Assembly: GCF_001399685.1 (NCBI RefSeq) | Contig: NZ_JTHN01000064.1 | Span: 1 to 32,646 of the forward strand | Reading direction: 5' to 3' | Length of the DNA: 32,646 bases | Source: Paenibacillus sp. A3 | Lineage (GTDB): Bacteria; Bacillota; Bacilli; Paenibacillales; NBRC-103111 | Shown here: positions 1 through 5,673 of the stretch, in pieces | Position numbering within the stretch: position 1 is the first letter of the stretch | How the letters are laid out: the number at the start of each line of letters is the position of its first letter | Translations under genes and position numbers: made by a program | Notes under the pieces: model-generated | The model's database searches: none | What the model saw: only the letters and a program-made list of their open reading frames with translations | What the model was told of the DNA's origin: nothing

Positions 1-526
1 GCTCGTCGAACAGCATCACCTTCGGCTTCATGGCAAGCGCGCGGGCGATGGCGACCCGCTGCTTTTGTCCGCCGGACAGGCTGGACGGACGGGCTTCCGC
101 CTTGTCCTGCAGCCCGACCTTGCGCAGCAGCTCGCGCGCCAATTGTTCGGTGTCTTCCTTGTTCATCCCCCGCAGCGAGATCGGAGCCATCGTAATGTTG
201 TGCAGCACCGACTTGTGCGGGAACAGGTTGAACGATTGGAACACCATGCCGACATCCTGACGGACGGCATTCAGGTCCTTCTGCGGCATTTCCACGGACT
301 GGCCGGCTTGTCCTTGCACGGGAATGCGGCCGATCGGCTTGCCTTCGATGACGACGCTGCCTTTGTCGTACGTTTCCAAATAGTTGATGCAGCGCAGCAG
401 CGTGCTTTTGCCCGAGCCCGACGGCCCGAGAATGACGACGACCTCCCCTTGCTGCACCTGAAGATCGACGCCGCGCAGCACATGGTTGCTGCCGAACGAT
501 TTGTGAATCCCGTTTATTCGTATCAT
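1..526 (-). CDS. Polar amino-acid ABC transporter ATP-binding protein (GlnQ/HisP family), 3' end outside window
   Basis: This is the cytoplasmic ATPase that would power import of a polar amino acid with the permease and binding protein upstream. The 175 visible residues contain Walker A GPSGSGKST at residues 34-42, the Q-loop Gln97 (VFQSF), the ABC signature LSGGQ at 150-154 followed by KQR, and Walker B MLFDE at 171-175, where the window ends. The D-loop, H-loop and C-terminus therefore lie outside. The ATG at 526 overlaps the permease stop in an ATGA arrangement, so the two genes are translationally coupled. Between strand and Q-loop (about residues 64-88) there is a stretch somewhat longer than in typical GlnQ proteins. 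Family assignment is secure; the amino acid transported cannot be read from the ATPase. It is the third gene of the operon driven by the sigma-54 promoter at 2104-2121. Confidence 0.95.
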   Translation of the reverse strand, partial: MIRINGIHKSFGSNHVLRGVDLQVQQGEVVVILGPSGSGKSTLLRCINYLETYDKGSVVIEGKPIGRIPVQGQAGQSVEMPQKDLNAVRQDVGMVFQSFNLFPHKSVLHNITMAPISLRGMNKEDTEQLARELLRKVGLQDKAEARPSSLSGGQKQRVAIARALAMKPKVMLFDE

Positions 527-1200
527 CGCATATCATCCCCCGTCCCGAGACGTCTTTCCAGCACCAGGCCGATAAACCCGATCAGGTTGTTGACCAAATA
601 GTACAGAATCGCGATAGCCAGCAAAAACTCGATCGTTTTGTACGTGTCGGCAATCAGCAGGTTCGCCTGCCGGAACAGCTCGACAACCGTAATCGTCGAC
701 AGCAGGGAGGAGTTTTTCGTGAGCGAGATGAACTCGTTGGTCATCGGCGCCAGCATGCGGATCACCGCCTGCGGGATCACGATTTTGCGCATCGTCTGCG
801 CATAGGAGAAGCCGAGGGAACGCCCGGCCTCCATCTGCCCCTTGTCGATCGATTGAATGGCTCCGCGGATGACCTGGGAAGCGTACGCCCCGCTGTACAT
901 GCCCAGGGCGACGACGCCGGATACCCATGGAACCGTATCGATGCCGAACACGATCGGCAGTCCGTAATAGAGCAGGAACAGCTGCACCAGCAGCGGGGTA
1001 CCCCGGAACCAAGACAGATAAGCGAGCGATACGTATTTCCACGGCTTGAATTTGGACATTTGTCCGAACGAAATGAACGTCCCGATGATCAGGCTGAGCG
1101 CAAACCCGCCCAGCGTATAAATGACCGTATACCATAACGATTGCAGCAGCAGCCGGATATTCTGCCACTCGCCAAGGACGCTGAAGTCAAAATGCTGCAT
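523..1200 (-). CDS. Polar amino-acid ABC transporter permease (HisM/GlnP family)
   Basis: A 225-residue inner-membrane permease of the His/Glu/Gln/Arg family, normal in length for the group. Features seen are an N-terminal membrane segment at about 22-45, the family motif RGTPLLVQ at 66-73, and the cytoplasmic EAA loop at about 118-145 (MEAGRSLGFSY...IPQA), which docks on the ATPase. Two further hydrophobic segments follow near 145-170 and 192-214. The start is an ATG preceded by TAGGAGGGAAACT, a strong ribosome site. It lies 38 bases after the binding-protein gene and overlaps the ATPase start by four bases, so all three form one operon. Only one permease gene is visible, so it probably acts as a homodimer, as in many transporters of this family. 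Confidence 0.95.
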   Translation of the reverse strand: MQHFDFSVLGEWQNIRLLLQSLWYTVIYTLGGFALSLIIGTFISFGQMSKFKPWKYVSLAYLSWFRGTPLLVQLFLLYYGLPIVFGIDTVPWVSGVVALGMYSGAYASQVIRGAIQSIDKGQMEAGRSLGFSYAQTMRKIVIPQAVIRMLAPMTNEFISLTKNSSLLSTITVVELFRQANLLIADTYKTIEFLLAIAILYYLVNNLIGFIGLVLERRLGTGDDMR

Positions 1201-1238
1201 AGTTTCCCTCCTAATCGCGAGCTAAGCTGCCGGTCCGG

Positions 1239-2057
1239 CTACTCGAACCATTTTTTAACAATTTCGTTGTATTTTCCGCTGTCTTTGACCTTCTTGACCG
1301 CATCGTTGACAGCCTTCACGAATTCCGGGTTGTCTTTGCGGATACCGTAGCCGTAATATTCTTCCGTCAGCGTTTGGGGCAGTACTTTGACTGTGCCTTT
1401 TTCTTTGGCGTAAGCTTTGGCGGCCGGGAATCCGGTGATGACTGCATCGGTCTTGCCGGTCTCCAGCTCCAGGAACATTTCCGTGTTTTTCTCCACTTTG
1501 ACAAGCTCGATATTCTTGCGGCTTTCTTCCACGAATTTGACCGATTTCGTGCCGATTTGCACCGCCACTTTTTTCCCGCTCAGATCGTCGAAGCTTTTTA
1601 CCGCTTCGTTGTCTTTCTTCACCATGATCGAAAGGCCGCCTGGAAAATACGAATCGGAGAAGTCGATCGTCTTTTTGCGCTCGTCCGTAATGTACATCGC
1701 CGAGACGATGAGATCGAACTTCTTCGCCTGCAGCCCCGGAATGAGCCCTTTGAACTCGGTGTCCACGAATTCGACTTTGTCGGCGCCTAGCTCTTTGGCC
1801 ACCGCACGGATCAGGTCGATATCGAAGCCTTCGAATTGATCGCCGGATTTGTACTCGAACGGCTTGAAGGTTGCGTCCGTGCCGACCGTAAGCGTTTTCG
1901 TTTTGGCGATTTTAGATAAGATTTCGTTGCTGCTCGCAGCCGCCGCCGGAGCTTGCTGTCCTGCCGAAGGGTCGGGCTTGCTGCCACATGCCGAAACCAT
2001 GAGCGTCAACATACAGATTACTGCCAAATAAACCGGTTTTTTTGTTTTGAACATCAT
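1239..2057 (-). CDS. Amino-acid ABC transporter substrate-binding lipoprotein (SBP_bac_3 family)
   Basis: The extracellular receptor of the importer: 272 residues with a basic N-terminus, a hydrophobic core and a lipobox ending at Cys24 (VSAC), so it is predicted to be lipid-anchored on the outer face of the membrane. After a short Ala/Pro/Ser linker the type-3 solute-binding fold begins near residue 50 (LTVGTDATFKPFEY). The segment ITDERKKTIDFSDSYF contains the Arg that binds the ligand alpha-carboxylate in GlnH/HisJ-type proteins, so an alpha-amino acid ligand is likely. There are two adjacent ATG codons at 2057 and 2054; AGGGGGA lies 9-10 bases upstream of the first. The sigma-54 promoter at 2104-2121 lies about 47 bases upstream of the start. 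The specific amino acid is not determined. Confidence 0.95.
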   Translation of the reverse strand: MMFKTKKPVYLAVICMLTLMVSACGSKPDPSAGQQAPAAAASSNEILSKIAKTKTLTVGTDATFKPFEYKSGDQFEGFDIDLIRAVAKELGADKVEFVDTEFKGLIPGLQAKKFDLIVSAMYITDERKKTIDFSDSYFPGGLSIMVKKDNEAVKSFDDLSGKKVAVQIGTKSVKFVEESRKNIELVKVEKNTEMFLELETGKTDAVITGFPAAKAYAKEKGTVKVLPQTLTEEYYGYGIRKDNPEFVKAVNDAVKKVKDSGKYNEIVKKWFE

Positions 2058-2103
2058 TGTATAATTCCCCCTGCATATCGTTTTGTCGTTACGCTTTTTC
2101 TAT

Positions 2104-2121
2104 AAGCAAATATCGTGCCAA
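2104..2121 (-). promoter_or_regulatory. Sigma-54 (RpoN/SigL) -24/-12 promoter of the amino-acid transporter operon
   Basis: Read on the minus strand the site is TTGGCACGATATTTGCTT. It carries the invariant GG and GC with the correct spacing, and matches the sigma-54 consensus TGGCACG-N4-TTGCW at every defined position. Transcription would start about 12 bases downstream of the GC, near 2094-2096, giving a leader of roughly 38 bases before the binding-protein ATG. An NtrC-class activator with a GAFTGA loop is encoded immediately upstream in the same orientation (2393-3751), which is the expected partner. The presence of a matching activator next door makes a chance match unlikely. Confidence 0.88.
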
Positions 2122-2336
2122 TAGGTTTTCAACAGAGCGAACGGCAGGAGGGCTTGGCTTGGATTGGGGGAAGGAGCGAGTGCAGATGGGAGGACCATGG
2201 AACGGAAAAACGGCGGAGCAGAGCAGAAAGTCGGCGGGCAGGCAAGGACCGGTGAAGTAGGCGGTGGATAGGAGAAAATCGATGAAGTAGAGCAACAGGC
2301 GGATGAGGCGGAAAAACGGTGTAGAGTTTCGAAAAA

Positions 2337-2372
2337 GCGGCGAAAATTGCCGGGGCGGCGAAATCTGCCGGG
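2337..2372. promoter_or_regulatory. Two tandem 18-bp dyads, candidate activator (enhancer) sites
   Basis: Two adjacent 18-base units, GCGGCGAAAATTGCCGGG (2337-2354) and GCGGCGAAATCTGCCGGG (2355-2372), agree at 16 of 18 positions. Each has internal dyad symmetry (CGGC...GCCG around an AT-rich centre). They lie about 215 bases upstream of the sigma-54 promoter, a distance used by enhancer-binding proteins. The binding protein would plausibly be the NtrC-like regulator encoded just upstream. The 18-bp spacing is not a whole number of helical turns, and the second unit overlaps the hairpin following the regulator gene, so a role as part of a terminator remains possible. Confidence 0.45.
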
Positions 2373-2390
2373 CGGTTTTTGCCGCCCGGC
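2367..2390 (-). terminator. Hairpin directly after the response-regulator gene
   Basis: A perfect 9-bp stem (GCCGGGCGG with CCGCCCGGC) around a six-base loop begins two bases after the regulator stop codon. Downstream on the minus strand there is only AGATTT, not a real U-run. It may be a weak terminator or a 3'-end stabilising hairpin separating the regulator pair from the transporter operon. Readthrough into the transporter genes cannot be excluded. Confidence 0.4.
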
Positions 2391-2392
2391 CC

Positions 2393-3751
2393 TTATTCGG
2401 CCCGGTAACGAGCCAGCTTGTCGCGCAGCGTGCGCTCTCCGATGCCGAGCGTCTCCGCCGTTTTGCGCCGGTTGCCGTCCATCGCCTGGAGCGTGGACAG
2501 AATGACCTTGCGCTCGATTGCGTCCATCGTTTCTCCGACGTAAACGGGCACAAGCTTGCTGTCGGAAGGCTGCGCCGGCTTCGTCTGCAGGTCTCCGGGC
2601 AGGTCGCTAACCGTCACCCGGTCGCCGTCCGCCAGCGCAATCGAGCGTTCGATGATGTTCTGCAGCTCCCGCACGTTGCCGGGAAACGGATAGTCCAGCA
2701 GCAGCTGAAGTGCGCCCGGATCGATGCCTTTGATCTGCTTCGACATGCGTTCGTTGATTTTGTTGATGAAGTGCTGAATCAGCGAAGGGATGTCTTCCTG
2801 TCGCTCGCGCAGCGGCGGCAGCAGGATCGGAATGACGTTCAGCCGGTAGTATAAGTCCTCCCGGAACTTGCCCTGCTGAATTTCCTTCTTCAAATCCCGG
2901 TTTGTGGCCGCAATAATCCGCACGTCGATTGCGATTTCCTTTTGCCCGCCGATCCGCATGATCGCTTTCTCCTGGAGCACGCGGAGCAGCTTGCTCTGAA
3001 GCCCGATATCGAGCTCGCCGATTTCGTCCAGAAACAGCGTGCCGCCGTTGGCCGTTTCGAAAATGCCCGTTTTTCGGGCCACAGCGCCGGTGAAGGCTCC
3101 CTTCTCATAGCCGAACAGCTCCGATTCGATCAGATTGGCGGGGATGGCAGCGCAGTTGATCGTCGAGAAAACCTGCCTCTGCCGGTCGCCGGCAAAATGA
3201 ATCGCGCGCGCCACCAGCTCCTTGCCCGTACCGCTTTCACCCATGATCAGGATGCTGGAATCGATGTTCTTGACCTTGTCGATCAGCGAGAAGACGTTTT
3301 GCATCTGCGCGCTGTGCCCGATCAAGCCGTGCACGTCGTAGGCTTTTTGAATCTCCTCGTTCAGCCATTCGACCCGCGATTGCAGTTGAAACTGCTCCAT
3401 CGCTTTTTCGAGCAGCACTTTCAGCTCGTGGATATCGATCGGCTTGGAAGCGTAATAGAACGCGCCTTGCCGCATCGCTTCCACCGCCGACGGGATGCTG
3501 CCGTACGCCGTCATGATGATGACGACCGTCCGTGGGGAGATGCTGCGGATCTGCTTCAGCACCTCGATACCGTCGCGCATCCCGAGCCGAAGGTCGAGCA
3601 GGGCGATCGAGAAGGCGACGTGGGAGAACAGGGCGATGGCCTCGTCGGGATCGGTGGACGCATAAACCTCGTAATCGTCTTCCAAAATAAACGAAAGCGA
3701 TTTGCAGATCGAAATTTCATCGTCCAGTATAAGCAGGTTCGGTTTAGGCAT
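2393..3751 (-). CDS. NtrC-family sigma-54-dependent response regulator
   Basis: A 452-residue enhancer-binding response regulator in the cytoplasm. The receiver domain (about 1-120) has the acidic pair Asp10/Asp11, phospho-acceptor Asp53, Thr81 and Lys103. The AAA+ domain (about 141-375) has Walker A GESGTGKE at 171-178, the sigma-54-contacting GAFTGA loop at 218-223, and Walker B GGTLFLDE at 236-243. A Fis-type helix-turn-helix occupies the last about 43 residues (NRRKTAETLGIGERTL). The whole set is intact, so it should open sigma-54 promoters after phosphorylation. Its start overlaps the kinase gene by 8 bases, with GGAGGA 8 bases upstream, so kinase and regulator are one unit. Its likely target is the sigma-54 promoter at 2104-2121. 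Family certain; target inferred from position. Confidence 0.96.
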   Translation of the reverse strand: MPKPNLLILDDEISICKSLSFILEDDYEVYASTDPDEAIALFSHVAFSIALLDLRLGMRDGIEVLKQIRSISPRTVVIIMTAYGSIPSAVEAMRQGAFYYASKPIDIHELKVLLEKAMEQFQLQSRVEWLNEEIQKAYDVHGLIGHSAQMQNVFSLIDKVKNIDSSILIMGESGTGKELVARAIHFAGDRQRQVFSTINCAAIPANLIESELFGYEKGAFTGAVARKTGIFETANGGTLFLDEIGELDIGLQSKLLRVLQEKAIMRIGGQKEIAIDVRIIAATNRDLKKEIQQGKFREDLYYRLNVIPILLPPLRERQEDIPSLIQHFINKINERMSKQIKGIDPGALQLLLDYPFPGNVRELQNIIERSIALADGDRVTVSDLPGDLQTKPAQPSDSKLVPVYVGETMDAIERKVILSTLQAMDGNRRKTAETLGIGERTLRDKLARYRAE

Positions 3752-5360
3752 GCTCGTCTTCCTCCAATTGGCTCGGTAGTTTCAATACGATTCGGGTCCC
3801 GGCTCCTTTTTCGCTCGTCGTTTCGATTTCCCCGCGGTTATCCCGTACCAACTGATAGCAGATCGACAGCCCGAGACCGACGCCGCCCGCTTTCTTGGTA
3901 AAGAACGGCTCGAAAATTTTTGGCAAATCGTCCGCATCGATCCCTTCCCCGGTATCCTCGATCTCAAGGATCACGAATGACTGCTGCTCTTGCGCGGCGA
4001 TGCGGAGCGTTCCGCCGCCGGGCATCGCGTCGATAGCATTGCGGATCAGGTTGATCAGCACCTGCTTGATTTGCTGGGCATCCGCCCACACGTATGCGGA
4101 ATCCGGCACGTCGAGCTGCACGACAATGTGTCTTTCCTCGAAGAGATTATGAAAAAACAAAGCGACGGCCCGCACCGGCTCCTCCAGCTTGAACAGCGTT
4201 TTCTCGGGCGGCTTCTCGCGGGCAAAGTCCAGCAGCTCCGTCACGATCCGGTTCAGCCGCATCACTTCCTCGGTGACGTGCATCGTGAAAAATTCGCGGT
4301 ACTCCTTGTTGTCGTACTTGAAGGGCAGCGCCTGGGAATACGACAAAATCGAAGTGATCGGATTGCGGATTTCATGGGCAATGCCCGCGACCAATTGGCC
4401 GAGCGATTGCAGCCGGTCCCGCCGGGCCAACTCGTCAAGCGTCTTCTTGTAGGCGTCCAGCCGCTTTTTCAATTCCCGCTTGAGCGTGAAGTTCCACCAT
4501 AGTATCAGCAGCAGGACGGCTGCCGTAATGACGAGTCCCGCCACGACGTAGGACAGCAGTTCCTTCAGCCGCGGAGCGGACGGATAAATATATTCGCCGA
4601 ACCATTTTCGTTCGATTTTGGCATAGGTCCCGTTCGATTTCAGCTCGCGCAGCCCGTGGTTGATCTCGCCGAGCCGCGCTTCGTTCTTCTTGAGCACGAC
4701 AAGGCCGTAGTCCGTCGGGACGATCGGATCGCCGACCAGCTTCACTTGATCCTGCTGGCGGTTTTTTTGCAGTACGTACTGGCCGGTGATCTGATTGCCG
4801 ATAAATGCGTCCACCTGACCGCCGAGTAGAAGCCGGATCGCTTCCTCCTGATTTTCCGCCGCGAGCACGGTGGCGTTCGGAATGCGCTGCATCGCTTCGC
4901 TGCTGATATCGCCTTCCTGGACGGCGATTTTGCGGTTCTGCAGATCGGTCGGCGAATGGACGGAATACGAGTCCTTCCGGACGAAGATGCCCTGCGCGCT
5001 TGTAAAATACGGTTCGGAGAAGCGGTAGTTCTGGGCTCGCTCCTGGCTGTACTTCATCCCTTGAATGGCATCCACCTTACCGCTTTCCAGCGCTTTGATC
5101 GCTTCGCTCCAGGGCATCGGATAAAATTCGAACGAAATGCCGGTTTCGAGCGAGAGCGCATTCAACATATCGACGTTAAATCCCTGAAACGTACCGTTGG
5201 CGACAAATTCGAACGGCGGAAAATTGTTGTCTCCGGCGACACGCATTACCTTGCGCGGCTCCGAAGGAACGATATCGACTGCGGCGGCTCCGGGGAGCAT
5301 GAAGGATAGGAGCAGGACGGAGAGTATCGGAATAAAGGTAACAAGTCTGACAAGCTTCAT
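3744..5360 (-). CDS. Sensor histidine kinase with an extracellular amino-acid-binding (SBP_bac_3) domain
   Basis: A 538-residue membrane kinase. A signal or anchor segment at 5-28 is followed by a complete SBP_bac_3-like domain (about 37-256), one membrane segment at about 268-290, a HisKA domain with phospho-acceptor His329 (AGIAHEIRNP), and an HATPase_c domain with N-box at 433-446, DTGEGI at 469-474 and GVGLGLSI at 493-500. The sensor keeps the SQER...FSEPYF segment (Arg108) equivalent to the alpha-carboxylate-binding Arg of amino-acid receptors, so it probably binds an amino acid directly. It overlaps the sigma-54 activator gene by 8 bases and should phosphorylate that protein. The start is an ATG with AAAGGA about 11 bases upstream, a rather long spacing. 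No PAS or HAMP domain is evident. Confidence 0.95.
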   Translation of the reverse strand: MKLVRLVTFIPILSVLLLSFMLPGAAAVDIVPSEPRKVMRVAGDNNFPPFEFVANGTFQGFNVDMLNALSLETGISFEFYPMPWSEAIKALESGKVDAIQGMKYSQERAQNYRFSEPYFTSAQGIFVRKDSYSVHSPTDLQNRKIAVQEGDISSEAMQRIPNATVLAAENQEEAIRLLLGGQVDAFIGNQITGQYVLQKNRQQDQVKLVGDPIVPTDYGLVVLKKNEARLGEINHGLRELKSNGTYAKIERKWFGEYIYPSAPRLKELLSYVVAGLVITAAVLLLILWWNFTLKRELKKRLDAYKKTLDELARRDRLQSLGQLVAGIAHEIRNPITSILSYSQALPFKYDNKEYREFFTMHVTEEVMRLNRIVTELLDFAREKPPEKTLFKLEEPVRAVALFFHNLFEERHIVVQLDVPDSAYVWADAQQIKQVLINLIRNAIDAMPGGGTLRIAAQEQQSFVILEIEDTGEGIDADDLPKIFEPFFTKKAGGVGLGLSICYQLVRDNRGEIETTSEKGAGTRIVLKLPSQLEEDEHA

Positions 5361-5453
5361 AAGATGTTCGATCCTTTCTGCCGAGAGGGGGTCAAAGTCC
5401 GGGCCGAAACGATTCCGCTCGCTCCGCTGTTATTCGCCGGACTTTTACCTAGT

Positions 5454-5484
5454 ATTATATCTCCAAAAGCGGTTCATCGATCAA
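5454..5484 (-). promoter_or_regulatory. Candidate vegetative promoter of the kinase-regulator operon
   Basis: On the minus strand a perfect -10 box TATAAT (5459-5454) has TTGATC (5484-5479) upstream at a 19-base spacing, longer than the ideal 17. The -10 box ends about 93 bases before the kinase start codon. It is the only good sigma-A-like box in the divergent gap. The spacing and only 4/6 match of the -35 make this tentative. Confidence 0.35.
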
Positions 5485-5525
5485 GTTTCTTCATTTCGTC
5501 CACTGGATCTTTAATAATTCCACTT

Positions 5526-5541
5526 TTGGAAGCGCTATGTT
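5526..5541 (+). promoter_or_regulatory. Weak cre-like (CcpA) site upstream of the GH85 gene
   Basis: TTGGAAGCGCTATGTT resembles the catabolite-response element consensus WTGNNARCGNWWWCAW, with the left half and central CG matching and the CA of the right half missing. It lies about 130 bases before the GH85 start, in the 313-base divergent gap (5361-5673) that otherwise shows only a possible AT-rich -10 (TAATAAT near 5512-5518). Catabolite control of a glycan-degrading enzyme would be expected, but a degenerate match of this kind arises often by chance. Confidence 0.25.
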
Positions 5542-5673
5542 TTTCCATACAATGGAATGGAAGGATGCGCTTTCATGCAATGTGGAGCGTGTCCGAATCC
5601 TCTGAAGGGTGGAGGGGGATGCCCGGAACGCATGCCGGACAGTCCGAAATTTAACCAAACGGGAGGAAACACG

